Program-made: the position numbers and the translations under genes
The notes under the pieces: model-generated
What the model saw: only the letters and a program-made list of their open reading frames with translations
Told to the model about the DNA's origin: nothing
Database searches by the model: none
Assembly (NCBI GenBank): GCA_011037195.1
Contig: JAAEAF010000095.1
Location: forward strand, 95,541-159,540
Length of the DNA stretch: 64,000 nucleotides
Reading direction: 5' to 3'
Origin: Triatoma infestans
Taxonomy: Eukaryota > Arthropoda > Insecta > Hemiptera > Reduviidae
Shown: one piece after another, positions 35,104 through 46,805 of the stretch
Position numbering within the stretch: the first letter of the stretch is position 1
Layout: each line of letters opens with the position of its first letter

Positions 35104-37039
35104 TCCCTCTATCTCATTGATAACAATTAAAAAGGGTCAATGAATTAATATACCATAAGTTCCAAAAATAATCGTTATTTTTACATTTTCAAGCTATATA
35201 CACATTTTAAGCTTGACTGTTACAAACCCTACTCCGATCATTCCCCTGCTCTTAGTATAAAACATAGAGCCTATTCCTAAGCTCCTGAAAATGGTATCCT
35301 TGGAACTGCTAGGGAGGATATTGGAAGAAAAGGGCAAATTGGCCCTTTCACTTTCCCAAACCAAGAATGGGAATCTCTGCCAGCGGGCTCTCCTTCTGGA
35401 ACTTCTCTAGGGATGAGATGATTAAGAACTACAGCTTCGTAAAACATTTCCCTACGAGGCACAATCATTGAAGAGAATGGAGCAACGAATTCTTTCCGAA
35501 TAGTTAGTTATTAAGTAGTACTTGATTAGGCAGCAGTGTGTATTGACCTAGACGGAAGCAGTCGGTATCAATTGGCACGTTTCCGAGATCTTCCAGAAAG
35601 AAATTCACGCACTTGGAAGTTGTAACCAGTTCAACAGCGAGAGGAGTTTGTAATAGTAGGTTGTGAGCCTATCCTATCCGTGCCAGGACAAGTTGTCGTA
35701 GAAGATAATAAGAAGTGGAATGTGGGTTTGGATCTGGAATGCTGGATATCAGGAATTTAACTGGTCAGGACCCAAAAAGAAGCACGCTACGACGGATAAA
35801 ATCCAATTTAATGAGAAGACTACTCTGTGGCAAGGAAAGTTGCAATAACTCCTTTTGTGTTTTCGGAACCTCTTTGTAGGATTAGCAACCAAACTGTTTA
35901 ATAAGATTCCAAAAATGAGGAGGAAGCCAAAAGAACGCTACTCTAGAAAATTCTCTTCAGACTTTTCTGGAGCTTTTCAGCTGCGACCATAAGAGGTCTG
36001 AGACTTGCAACATAGCCTAAATAGTTTTCCTGTAGAAGCGTGGTAAACTCAGGAAAGGCACCTGTAAAAGCTGTGAGGAGATGGAGGAACCTTCAATGCA
36101 TCTCCTTACTACTGCGATGTAAAATGCTTGGAAAAAACTATTTTTTAAATAAATCTATTCTAAATAAAAGTAATTTTTTTAAAGATTCTGTTCCATTTTT
36201 TGGTCTCAACAATTTCTTCCTCACCATATAAGTAAGTATATACATTGTAACTAACAATAATCTTTTTTTTAACAATCCAGTGTTCCGATTGCTTTAGGTC
36301 TCTAATCTATATAATACCTCTGTAATGGATTTTCTCACTTACCCTTAGAGCGATAAATCCGTTTATTGCATGCTTTTGTATAATAAATTTCAATGAATTA
36401 TCCACTTTTTACAAGCAATATAAACTTTGGTAGTGCTTGTAAGTATTAGTTAGGCAGTGTTTGTTAACAAACAACTTAGTGGTACTGTAGAGGTATTGAG
36501 TGGTTTGCTACTTTAGTGAGAAGCCGTTAATGGTTGTAAACAATATATCGATAGTAGGATCGAACACATTGGGACGATTACTAAATACACAGGTAATGTA
36601 TACTTACTTCCATAATAGAGGGTTGTATTTTATATTATAATGTATTTTAAAACAAAAAATATATTTACTCTTAAGATACGACATTTTACTGTTTTTAAAT
36701 GTTTAAGCTGAACTTGGTGTATATTAAATTATTATAAATGTAATAATAATAATAATAATAAAATGATCCAGTATATTCCTGATTCCTACTTCTCTCAGGA
36801 GAAATATTCAGTCGCTATCTATTGACGAAAATTTGTACGTTAATCTGCAGAAGTCAGCTATATTAGATACATGCCACATAGTGCGACATTTTTTAGGTTT
36901 CTAATCTAAAATAGTTAATTTATATAGCTGTTGGAAAACGTTCCCAGCTATATAATCCCCAGGATCTCACTGAGAATATGTAATAATAATAATACAATTT
37001 TTTTTTTTTGTTTACAAAATTTGAATAGACAAATAACGC
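35104..37039. other. unassigned DNA; (ATA)n microsatellite at 36741-36762
   Basis: The part 35270-36060 has higher GC than its flanks and several short open frames, including translated debris such as VDIDLDGSSRYQLARF-like runs that could be old retroelement sequence. Nothing could be assigned firmly. 36060-37039 is AT-rich with the ATA microsatellite and a poly-T run at ~37000. Confidence 0.4.
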
Positions 37040-37760
37040 AATGTTATTTGCCCACCATCCGAAATTTCATTAAATAAATTTCTTGAAACAAAGTTTCCAA
37101 TCAGAGTGACTGGTCTCTGTATGCATGGTTAGTATAACAGATTTATTGAAATCCGTCGGTGTTTTTACGGATGAAATCGTAGAAAAAGCTGAAATACGCT
37201 CTATCTGTAAAAATGCACTTGGGGTCAACCGATTTTCTTTTGACTCAGAATTTTGACAACATATTTAATTCTAATTAATATTATTTAGATGATAGAATTG
37301 TAAGTTAAACTAAAATAACATTTTAGAAGAAAACATAACCCAGCTTCTCTCCAAAGCATCACCAAAATGAATTATTCAGGAGAAATGTTACAAAAGAAAA
37401 TTTGTGGCTCCCTATATGTGTAGTTGATATGCCACGTTTAAAGAAAATTATTTGAACCGAGTTTGAGAAAAGCACAAAAAACTGAAAAACTATTTAGTAA
37501 AGTGGTATTTTCGGTTGATGGATTTGTCCGAAAACTTCGTGCCTGATAGGTAGTACCTAAACGAAATACCAAGTTTGAGCTTACTGCGACTTCTCGTTTT
37601 TGAGATATTCTTTACACACACGCACACACCGTTTTCTAAAAACCACTTTTTTTGGACTCGAGGAACCTCAAAATGTGTATTTCCGGTGGAAACTCAATTT
37701 CTAGAATCTGCCACGATCGCAATACTTCCTCCTCTTACTAACAGCAAAAGAAAGAGAAAA
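37040..37760 (+). repeat. family K copy
   Basis: Forward copy with two internal units ('gatgatagaattgtaagtta' at 37288 and 'aagtggtattttcggttgatgg' at 37499), a short (CACA) tract at 37613-37627, 'atttccggtggaaactcaattt' and the terminal 'cgcaatacttcctcctctta' with 'agaaagagaaa'. Confidence 0.68.
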
Positions 37761-37930
37761 TATGATTTTTTCCATTTAGTAATTGATTTTCAAGGAAAAT
37801 TTTTATTAACCAATGAACAATTTATTATTTTGTAGAGCATTTAATGTTGATTTTAATCAGAGGGTTTGCAAATCGAAACATAAATATTTTTCTCACTAAG
37901 ATGTTTTTATTGTTGATTGTATGGAGTGGA
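37761..37930. other. AT-rich spacer
   Basis: Nothing recognised. Confidence 0.4.
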
Positions 37931-37938
37931 TATAAGTT

Positions 37939-38270
37939 TTAAAAGTGGACGTCAATATGTATACTTACATAACATAATGAACCAGTCTTGATGTACATTG
38001 TGAAAAATCCGAAACCGATCAGAATTAAGGAAAACAAGATTGCAATTAGGGATCTAATATCAGATATTTGTTGTTTACTATTGATTAAATAGAAAGGAAG
38101 GAAATGGGGGTTTATCAGTGTGTCATCAGGGCTAGACAATGCTCCTCTGTACGACAACCCTAGCGGAATTAAGTCCCCAGTTTCTCCATCCTTATCTAGT
38201 TGGCGAAGGGGCAACAAAAGGATATCTTTGAAGGTATAAAAAGTTAGATTCTCAGTAGTTATAAACGAGT
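37939..38270 (-). other. exon-like open frame with a transmembrane segment, identity unknown
   Basis: On the minus strand an open frame with no ATG before the hydrophobic part runs from a stop near 38270. It reads ENLTFYTFKDILLLPLRQLD then KDGETGDLIPLGLSYRGALS and a membrane-spanning SLIAILFSLILIGFGFFTMY ending IKTGSLCY. It could end at a good donor, TTAT|GTAAGT (~37970). It lies between the two transporter genes and on the same strand, but the splice phase at that donor (0) does not fit the phase-1 start of the 12300..12590 exon. I do not recognise the protein. A host exon or an old element are both possible. Confidence 0.35.
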
Positions 38271-38948
38271 TTTACCAGAGCCATTAACCAACCAGTCAAG
38301 GAAGTATCATAATCTAATTTATCATGAGTCATAAACTAATTCAAGATCTTTTAGGAATTATTTTATTAAATTTAATTACTGTCTAAATTAGTAGTTTGGA
38401 ATTATTTTTTTTTTTCACTCTTTTAAACAACCTTATTTGACATGTTTGCTATAGATCATTATTCTTGTCGTGTAATTACTATATATAATGTAAATGTTCC
38501 TTTTTATTTGTTTGCTGAGGAAGATAGGCTGAAAGAGAGAGAATGAGAGAATCTGGCATGCTGCTATTTGTGGAAATTCAAATCCCCGGTAGGATAGTTT
38601 GTTGATGGAGAAATTGCTTGACGTACCTAGGAATATCTTAGCATACGGTGCTTTATTAAACTTGAAAATTTTAAAAAACAAGAAGCAAACTGGGAGTTTT
38701 ACAGTACGAAAGTTTTAATAATAGTTTATTCTGTGTAAAATATAAAATATTATATATTTTTATGTCCTAAAAAGCCCGCAAAGGGTATCTGTTGCATGAA
38801 GTTACATGGGGAATAGCGATCCCAGGTTACTACAGCTCAGTTTAAGAACAGTTCACAATACCCTTAAACTACATACCTAACCTGTGTACAAACACAGTAC
38901 ACAAACTAGACTCTGCGACCTAGTTAACTGGCTTAAGCCAAGGGACAA
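38271..38948. other. unassigned AT-rich DNA
   Basis: The minus-strand 82-codon frame at 38433 has no family resemblance and no coding support. Confidence 0.4.
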
Positions 38949-39172
38949 GGAAGCGATTAGCTAAGGGTAGCGCATTGGACTAGCAACGCGGAAGTCCAGG
39001 GTTCGAATCCAGCATGCTGTCATTAGAATTTGTTTTCCTAGCAACCCACTGTCCGGTGATAGGCAGGGTTGTCTGTAGCTAGAGAAAGAACCTGCTTGGA
39101 GGCCAGCAGCGCACTGAGAAGGTTCCGGGGGCACAATAGATCTTTCAGGACGCAGTGCAATAATCCCCTACA
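38949..39172 (+). mobile_element. SINE-1 copy, tail type B
   Basis: The head GGAAGCGATTAGCTAAGGG is followed by GGTTCGAATCC (B box, ~39000), 'cctagcaacccactgtccg', 'gaggccagcagcgcactgag' and 'aaggttccgggggcacaata', then the type B tail to 'aataatccccta'. The A-tail is short or lost and no target duplication was found. The plus-strand frame at 39069 is SINE-derived. Confidence 0.78.
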
Positions 39173-39949
39173 ACAATCTATAAGGTACAATGTCCTAAAA
39201 CAGTTAAAAATCACTCTTTTTTCTACTTTTTCTTATATTATCAACATAAAATTTTCAATTTGCCGGTGTTTTTTATTAAAAATATATTTGTGTGAATGGT
39301 GATTGTGACACATTGTTCTCTAACTAATATAAGTACAGAAGGAAGGTTACTTTCAGAAAGATTCTAGAAAATTATGGTAACATCTGAAACTCGTGTATTA
39401 TAATACTGTTACGTAATATTTTAAAAGTATAAATATATTTGATTAAGAACTTTTATCTTTTTTATTTATTTTATCTACATTTTAATACCTATGATAATAA
39501 TTATTTTTTCTTGTGCTATTTATTTTATTTTACTATTATTCCTGTAATTTAGGATTTTTTTCCCCCCAGTATTAAATCTGTTTCTTACTGATAGATAGCA
39601 GTACAGTGATTATATAATCTTTAGAACAGTGTTTTTTCAACAAATTTTATCTCACTTCATACTTGAACCAGTTATAGTTAAATTTCGGCGACACACTAAA
39701 CTGTGATGATTAAAAAAAAAATCAACAAAAAAGTAAATAGTTTATATTTATTTATCGCCAACACGTCATAAATACCGCGAAAGGTATAATAATTAAAATT
39801 CTAGAAAAAAAATTAATTAAATTTATTTTTTTGTTTATTATAATTTTTATAATTGAATGATATAACTGAAGTTGAAATCTTTTTAAAATATCTACTTTAC
39901 AAGGTTTAATTTTGAGCTTTTATCTTTTGCGTCTCCAGAAAAAAAGTGG
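39173..39949. other. AT-rich DNA, nothing recognised
   Basis: Only long A/T runs. Confidence 0.5.
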
Positions 39950-40240
39950 GTATATAAACTAGTCAGTGTATGATAGTGTGAATGTTGTATAACTTAAAAA
40001 CGAAAAATTGCAGAAAACACAAATTTGATATCAGTGTGCGCAACAGGAAGGTTTCGGTCAAAATCGGTCGACCGGAAGTACCCATTTTATTGAATGAATT
40101 TTTCAGGTTTTTTTTTTTTTACGATTTTCTCGAAAAGGCATCAACGATTTTCTTTAAACTTGGTATAAAACCAATCATGAAAATAATTACAAATTTTATC
40201 TGGTCCATTTTTTTCTGGAAAATGGTTTTAAGCGGATAAA
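39950..40240 (-). repeat. family K copy, partial
   Basis: Reverse copy with CGACCGGAAGTACCC at 40067, 'gattttctcgaaaaggc', 'tttctttaaacttggtataa' and 'tttttctggaaaatgg'. It represents one internal unit. A 'tatacagggtgtctcatttc' phrase at 40314 may be the end of another element. Confidence 0.6.
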
Positions 40241-40540
40241 TTTAATGCAGGATTGACATTATTAGGCTTTTTTCTAGAGTGTACATTTCAATGTACTAAA
40301 CGATGTTATTGTTTATACAGGGTGTCTCATTTCCTAATGGCCAAACTCTGGGAATCAATTCAAACACTTCAAATGCAACAAAAAATATCTGGTAAAAATT
40401 GTTTGAACAATTCTTTGTTCGGGAGATATTTCACATTTTGTGTTTTTCCAACTTTGTACTACCTTATCGTATAAAACCAATTAATAATTTCAGGTGGATT
40501 GAGGCTACAACAAATACGCTTGTACCATTCGAAAGAGCAT

Positions 40541-41500
40541 TATTATTATTATTATTATTATTATTGTTATTATTATTACCAACCTCGGGTGGGCTATATC
40601 CCGGCACTGCAGCCAATAGAGGCTTATTGTGCCATCCCCGATAGTTCCTAGTAGACAAACCCTCCCTTCTTAAGAAGTTTGAGGGCTTACACCACCAGGT
40701 CATTTTGAGCTACCATCTCCTCAGGTCGCAACGTACCAAAGGTCTCATACCTCAATTTAATTATTGCAACGCAATCAAACAACAGGTGGGAGGCCGTTTC
40801 CTCCTCTTCCTGACATAATCTGCACAAAGGTTCCGCTCGATTGAGCCCTACCTTGTACAGATGTTTCTTGAATCTACCATGACCTGTAAATAGTCCCGCC
40901 ACCAGAGAAATCTGGCTCCTACTCAGACTAAGAGTCATTTGGGTTCATCGTTTACATAGTCCTGGCATCATCCTTTTACTGTGTATAACACCCGAGCTCC
41001 CCTTCCAGAGCTCTTCATGCTTACCGCGGCACCACTCTCTAATCGGTGCACGAATTGCTCCGCCAGTTATCCCCAGGACCGGCTTTGGACCAATGAACGG
41101 AGTGTTAGTCCCGTTCCTGGCCAGTTGATCAGCTGTCTCATTACCCTCAATCCCTGCATGTCTAGGCACCCATAGCAGCTGTACCTTGTGTGTCCTGGAG
41201 AGTCTCACCATGCCTCACGACATTCTTTCACCAGGGATGAGGGAGTTCTGTAAGCCTCTAGGGCTTCATGGCGGCCTGACTGTCGAGCAAATCCGTATGA
41301 CCTTGCCCCTTGGGGCTCTACGCAGGTTCTCGTCGGCACAGACCTTAATGGTAAAAACTTCAGCCAATGTGGAATACCTGCCAAATGGCCTTTCAATGAG
41401 TACCTGCGGGCTCATTCTATACACTCCTGCTCCAGTTCCGCAATCTATCCTAGGACCATCTTTAAACCACAGAGGTCCTGTCCGGAAGCGATAGAGCATT
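40541..41500 (-). pseudogene. LINE-I remnant with near-readable RNase H and a (TAA)n tail
   Basis: The minus strand reads LWFKDGPRIDCGTGAGVYRM (start of RNase H with the first Asp kept), then across a frameshift LEAYRTPSSLVKECREAW, then KVQLLWVPRHAGIEGNETAD (RNase H end, His and Asp kept), then ISLVAGLFTGHGRFKKHLYK and CRLCQEEEETASHLLFDC (C-terminal Cys/His motif). The 3' UTR has 'ggcacaataagcctctattg'. The element ends in a TAA-type repeat (plus strand ATT repeats at 40541-40580), as known for I-clade elements. Two or more frameshifts remain. A 'poly-Asn' open frame here is only the microsatellite. Confidence 0.8.
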
Positions 41501-41539
41501 AGATTTCCTGTGTGTAAGTATTGTTTTCATTTGAAATCG

Positions 41540-42205
41540 TAGGAAGTTCGAACATCATATTTCGTTTAGATTCCACCGTAGGATCCGACAGTAAGTTATC
41601 TGTTAAAATTCCTCAAACGAAAGTACCACTTTACAAAATGGTTTATTTAATTTTTTTTACGATTTCTCTAAACTTGATATATCAACTACACATACAAAGA
41701 GCTACAACTTTAATTTGTAACATTTCTCTGGGAAAATTCATTTGAAGGGATTTTTTGGTTAGAGGTGAGGCTATGTTTTCCTCTAAAGTGCTATATTAGT
41801 TTTTTATATAAATTCTACCATCTAAATAATATTAATTAAGAATTAAATATGTTGTGAAAATTCTGAAGTCCCGAAGTGCGTTTTTACTGATCTTATTTTA
41901 GCTTACTACAATTTCACCCATAAAAACACCGATGGATTTCATTAAATTTGCTACACCAATACAGTGAGAGACCTATAACTTTTGTTGGGAAACTTTTTTC
42001 TAAAGAAAGTTCATTTAAAGAAGCTTTGTATGGTTTCTTAAAAAAAAGAAAGTAATTTTATTAAGTTAAGATCCTCCAATTGATATAGAATTGAAGACAC
42101 AGCAATCATTTAGTAAATATGATAAGTTTGAAGGAAATTTGTCAATTAAATCTTGTAAACTGCAGTAAGAGAAAGTTGTGTGAGTGTTTTATATCAGATA
42201 TTTTG
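41540..42205 (-). repeat. family K copy, 5' half
   Basis: Reverse copy containing 'gatatatcaactacacatac' and 'aaagagctacaactttaatt', 'atctaaataatattaattaa', and the 5' terminus CAGTAAGAGAAAGTTGTGTG at 42163-42182. Directly abutted by another copy. Confidence 0.65.
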
Positions 42206-42860
42206 TATTATGACTTTCTCTTACTTCTACTTAGAGAAAATATTGTAATCAAATTGTGGGTGTCACAATGTATTGTGGGTGTCAAATTTTCGATATCGTG
42301 TTTTCACCAGAATACATGTTTTGAAGCCAAAAAAATGGTTTTTAGAAAATGGTGTGTGTGTGTGTGAATTTATGTGAACAGCATAGTTCAAAAAATGAAA
42401 AATCGCAGACAGTTCAAACTTGATATTCCGTTTAGGTATCTGACAGTTCATTACCTTTCAAAATTCTTCAACCGGAAGTACCACTTTACTGAATAGTCTT
42501 TTCATTTTTTTGCGCTTTCCCCCATGATTTTTCTTTAAACTTGATATATCAACTACACATACAAAGATCTACAATTTTTTTTTTTTTTTTTGAAACATTT
42601 CTCCGGAATATTGATTTAAGAGCAGTTATGGGGGAGGGCTGTGGTTATGTTTTCTTATAAAGTGCTATTTTAGTTTATTACACAATTCTATTTTCTAAAT
42701 AATATTAATTAGAATTAAATAAGTTGTCGAAATTCCGAGTTTGGTAGGAATTTCGAGGATGACCGGAAGTACGTTTTTACTGAAAAATATTTTTCAGTTT
42801 TTTTTTTGCTATTTTCTCTAAAACGGCTCCAACAATTTTCTTTAAACCACTCTCTCTTTT
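42206..42860 (-). repeat. family K copy, 3' half
   Basis: Reverse copy starting with the 3' terminus (CTTTCTCTTACTTCTACTTA at 42213) and 'gatatcgtgttttcaccagaa', a (TG)n tract at 42352-42366, ACCGGAAGTACCAC at 42470, a G-run near 42630 and GACCGGAAGTACG at 42760. Head-to-tail with the preceding copy. Confidence 0.68.
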
Positions 42861-43389
42861 CAAGCACCAAATACTAACAAAAGGCTGTTTCCTCAGATAA
42901 ATGAACCTATTATATAACAAAAGAGTGGTTTTCCAGCAATAACATTAATTTCAAATAGAACATAGTATTGTAATTCATTAAAAAAAAAAAAAAAAAAAAA
43001 ATTGCGGAAGTTATAAATAAAATATGACGAAATGGGGCTGGTGGTCTATTGTTGTACCATTCTGGGAACTTTCACAATAGAATAGCTTTTGTGCTAATGG
43101 TAAAAATAAAGGGTTATTCCTTGAAGAAAGCTCTAGGAAAGAGGGAAGACAAATTCTATCGCTCATTAAGTAAATAACCACCATTGTAACCTCGTTGAAA
43201 GGGTGGTGTAAGTAAAAGTCTTCAGATAAATATTGTGCGCACCACTCTTACTGCTTGAGTTCCTTTCTACTGTTATGTACGCCACCATAAAATAATTTAT
43301 TTGAAGTGCTTTTATATTTTCATTAGAAAAGGATATTTGTATTTCTTTTTCCACCAAATTACAATATTTTCTTAATCATTTTTACATTC
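42861..43389. other. unassigned DNA
   Basis: A poly-A run at 42980-43001 and no recognised gene. Confidence 0.45.
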
Positions 43390-43620
43390 ACTTATTCCTT
43401 GTAAATGAGGAAGTATTGTAATCGTGTCAAAATAATCGATATCGAGTTTTCACCGGAAATACACGTTTTGAGGTCCCCTGAATTAAAAAAAAAAGTGGGT
43501 TTTAAAAATGGTCTCGGTGTATGTATGTGAACAGCATAGCTCAAACAGGAAATATCACAGAAAGTTCGGATTCCATCGTTCATTTACATCATATCTGTAT
43601 TTTTTTTTGTACCATTTAAA
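43390..43620 (-). repeat. family K 3' fragment
   Basis: Reverse copy: 'gaggaagtattgtaatcgtg', 'atcgatatcgagttttcacc', 'ggaaatacacgttttgaggt', then 'gaacagcatagctcaaac'. The TG tract is nearly lost. Confidence 0.62.
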
Positions 43621-43672
43621 GAAAATGTTAAGTACATAGTATGTAAATATAGTAGAAGTATTTCGTCTCCAT

Positions 43673-43924
43673 ATCCTCACGCGTTGATCTAGTGCACTCG
43701 CCTTTCATGCGAGAATTCAGGTTTCGATTCCCGTGAGGGCAAAGTCGGTGTTGACACAGCATCGTGATAAAAAGTGGGAAGCTACAGTTAGTAGCGCCCT
43801 AGGTAGCGAAGGTCGGAACTAAACGGCGTGGGAACTGCGGCGTGCTTACCATACGCCCTCCCCTATTCAAATCGCCGTCTGGCCCAAGCCTTGGCCCTTC
43901 ATGGGCTGTTGCGCCATAGGGTTT
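43673..43924 (+). mobile_element. SINE-2: tRNA-headed SINE of a second type, with target duplication
   Basis: Head CGCGTTGATCTAGTGCACTC (A-box region) and GGTTTCGATTCCC (B box, ~43721), with an unrelated body ('gaagctacagttagtagcgc', 'ggtcggaactaaacggcg', 'atcgccgtctggcccaagcc') ending 'gcgccatagggtttt'. A 12-bp direct repeat, TTTCGTCTCCAT, lies at 43661-43672 and 43925-43936. The body and tail share nothing obvious with SINE-1. Confidence 0.82.
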
Positions 43925-43939
43925 TTTCGTCTCCATGGT

Positions 43940-44805
43940 ACATGCTATTCAGTTATACAAAATAATAAATACACTTTACTCATAAATTTTATAATTTTCA
44001 ATTCATTTTGCTATTTGTTTCAGATACGAAAAATTTCCTCTGGTTCAAATAACAGCAATATCAGTGAGGTAATTATATTTATATTTAATGTAGGTAATGA
44101 TAATTTTTTTTTTATTTATAATTAAATACTATATTAATAAATAATGGTTTTATATAACAAATTGAATATTATTGAAAAATTTCAGAACGATTGCCATTCG
44201 ATAGACATTCATAATGTTCTAAACAGTAGATATAATTACTTATATAGACCTCTGAGTGCCTTGGGAAGCGAGGGGTCTTATTTGGATTGGAACAGTGCTA
44301 TAGCTAAAATAAGATTGATTATTCAGCTCCGATTATGTAATCTAAAGTGTTGAAGAATCTATGTCGAGGGTTCCTCTTTTGTCTTCGATGAAAGCAATCT
44401 CTGTTTGATCTGCAAGGTACCGGACTCTCTTTTACATTTCCTCTTCTACTGTAACGCATTACAACCATTTAGAGAACATTATCTTAATCAATATCTTGCT
44501 GACTCGGATACTGAATCCAACTGTTTCGAGAAGCTATTCACGGTTGGGTCCGTCTCACAGATAAATGCAATCTACAAATACACTATTAATGCCCTAAGAA
44601 TTTGGAGTTTTATTCTTTCTGATTAAATATCCATTTATTATTTTGTTAATAACATCTAGTTCAGTTTATGACAGTAGTCATGATTTTTCTTTTTTGTATT
44701 ATATAATAAAATATTATATTATTTTTGTATATTGTAAACCAAACTCCTTGCAAAAGGAATGTCATTCCTGTATGCAATAAATAAATAAATAAATAAATAA
44801 AATAT
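43940..44805 (+). pseudogene. LINE-C-like 3' fragment
   Basis: From 44144 the frame reads NRYNYLYRPL-like sequence, then IIQLRLCNLKC followed by an in-frame TGA. It continues in the same frame with NLCLICKVPDSLLHFLFYCN and ALQPFREHYLNQYL. This matches the C-terminal CxxC...H...C segment and its surroundings in ORF2-type proteins (compare CSICSRNEPETLIHIFIDC and AFRQPL at 53.3 kb). A 3' UTR with an (AATA)n tail follows (44779-44803). The 5' extent is uncertain. Confidence 0.7.
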
Positions 44806-45976
44806 AATTAAATATTTCTTTTGAAAGTTTAAAATTTAAATTGAAAGTCTTAAAATGAACCCTTTAAACTCGAAGCAATTTTTTTTTTGACTTGATATCC
44901 AGTAATTCCAAACAATAGTCGAAATATATTACGAATTGAAATAAACATAGTTGCATTATAACTTCCTGAACTCCATTGCCTAAATCATGATGTTCCATCC
45001 TTTTCCAATTGAAACCTGGACATATTTACTTTGGAATCTTCTGCGAATACGCCCGCATTTGCTGCTCTTATGCATTTAGAAGTTGCAATACATTTCTAAC
45101 TATTCCCTATTCTTTGTATGAATCACGCTACTACAATATTTATAAGACCCCTCCCCCCAAAAAAACAAACATCTGTACGAGAATAGGAGCAATTATTCTG
45201 GTGAACTATGTTTGCCTATTAACTGGGATGGTGAATGCAAAAAATGTTTGTATGTATCAGCTACCTCTGAATGCTCTCAATTTATAATATGTAAGTTGTG
45301 AAATTTAATACTATAAGTATTCTTCCATCTGAAATCCGATAAACGTGATTCATTTACACAATTTGTTGGAATATTGTTGATTTCTTTTATAATGAAAAAA
45401 AAAAGCATCACATGTAATGTGCCCACATTAATATTAACTTAAATCACCCATTATAAATCAAGGAAAACAACTGGGGAAATTCACTTTGTGCATGACATTG
45501 AATCCACCATGATGATGTGCATGCCATGATGATGTATGTTCACTGTCTATATATTAGAGCTGATCTGCTTATTATCTTTAAAAACAATCAACTTTCCTGG
45601 ACGAAAACTCATTTTACAGAAACAAATAAGGTGCGTTAATTCAAAGCTTTTAATTTGTATATCTGATGAAATTTTCTTTGACAAACGAGAAATCATGAAT
45701 GGCTAATACTCTCTTTGATTAAAGGAAATGAACTAATCAACTAAAAGGAAAAACATCTCTGATCTTTTATAATTATATATTAAGGTAATTTTTTTTTTTT
45801 GGCATGCCAATAGCTTTTTAGAAATGTTACTAACTTCCAAATCATAATTTTAAAATTGATTTAAAGCTAGAAATATATTTTTTTGAAACTTTTTGAGTGT
45901 GAAAAAAAAGGTTTTTAGCAACTTAATTATGTGTTCTAACGATTTGCTTCAAACTTCGTATTACATCTATATGCAT
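44806..45976. other. unassigned AT-rich DNA
   Basis: A 92-codon plus-strand frame at 45009 has no recognised family and no coding support. 'catgatgatg' phrases repeat near 45508-45534. Confidence 0.45.
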
Positions 45977-46805
45977 GGTGTCCCATTTAAACAGGCCACT
46001 TTTGAAATAGTTCTTAAACGTAGGAAGATATCAAAAAAGCGAAAATAAAGTTCGTTGAAGTATTTTCGCTTTAGTTTATGACGGTGTTAGTGATTTTTGA
46101 TTTTATTGCCGCCTTTACGCCTTAAATCGGTGGTAGAAAGTGGCGATTTCCTTTTGACCCCCACTGTTTACTACTGTATTGAAAACTATTTAAAAAGTGA
46201 AGAAAAATTCCGTTAATTTCACTCTAATATTTCAAACCGTTGCCGAGATAATAAGGTTTGGGCCGATTAAGCTGAGGAGGTCATTTTGAATAAATAGGCA
46301 TTTTTTTTTATCGATTTTTGTAAATAAACTGGAATATTGCTTTGTTTTAATGATGTTTTACCTAATTTTTAAGTCCCTTATGATTCTAAAATAGGTTATA
46401 AGTGTTATCAGCATTTGAACTCTCTTATTTATTAGAAATTAATAAGAAGAAAATCCACTTTTAATTTTAGTTTAAGAAACAAAAAACAGGGATAAAAACG
46501 ACGAAAATGTAATCTGTAATGATTTAATATCTCGGCAACGGTTTGAAATATTGAAGTGAAATAACCGGCATTTTTCTTCATTTTTATAATAGTTTTCAAT
46601 ACAGTAGCAAAAAGTGGGGGGCGTAATAGGAAATCACAACCTTCAATCACCGATTTTAGGTGTAAGGCTGCAATTAAATCAAAAAACACTAACACCATCG
46701 TAAACTAGAGCGCAAATACTTCCACAAACTTTTTGTTCTCTTTTTAGATATCTTCCTTGGTTTAAGAGTTATTTCAAAAGTAGCCCATTTAAATGGAACA
46801 CCCTG
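45977..46805. mobile_element. foldback element with ~265-bp inverted repeats
   Basis: The left arm (about 45977-46251) and right arm (about 46545-46805) are inverted copies at roughly 80% by eye. Shared phrases are 'cacttttgaaatagttctta', 'ggaagatatc', 'tgtattgaaaactatt' and 'tatttcaaaccgttgccgag'. Outer ends carry 'gtgtcccatttaaa' and, inverted, 'cagggtgttccatttaaa'. The centre has no coding frame of note. The minus-strand 88-codon frame at 46432 lies in the arm and is not a gene. Confidence 0.75.

Noticed and set aside
37939..38217. First coding exon of transporter gene 2
   Set aside because: The only good donor leaves phase 0, whereas the next exon needs phase 1. The alternative donor (CTG|GTTCAT) is poor, and the frame has no ATG upstream of the hydrophobic span.
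40464..40703. Minus-strand frame with a poly-asparagine stretch
   Set aside because: The Asn run is the (TAA)n tail of a LINE-I remnant read in one frame.
43940..44125. 74-codon plus-strand frame before the LINE-C fragment
   Set aside because: It begins in the SINE-2 tail and runs through AT-rich DNA with no resemblance to the LINE protein.
46432..46698. 88-codon minus-strand frame
   Set aside because: It falls mostly in the inverted arm of the 45.98-46.81 kb foldback element and is not kept open in the other arm.
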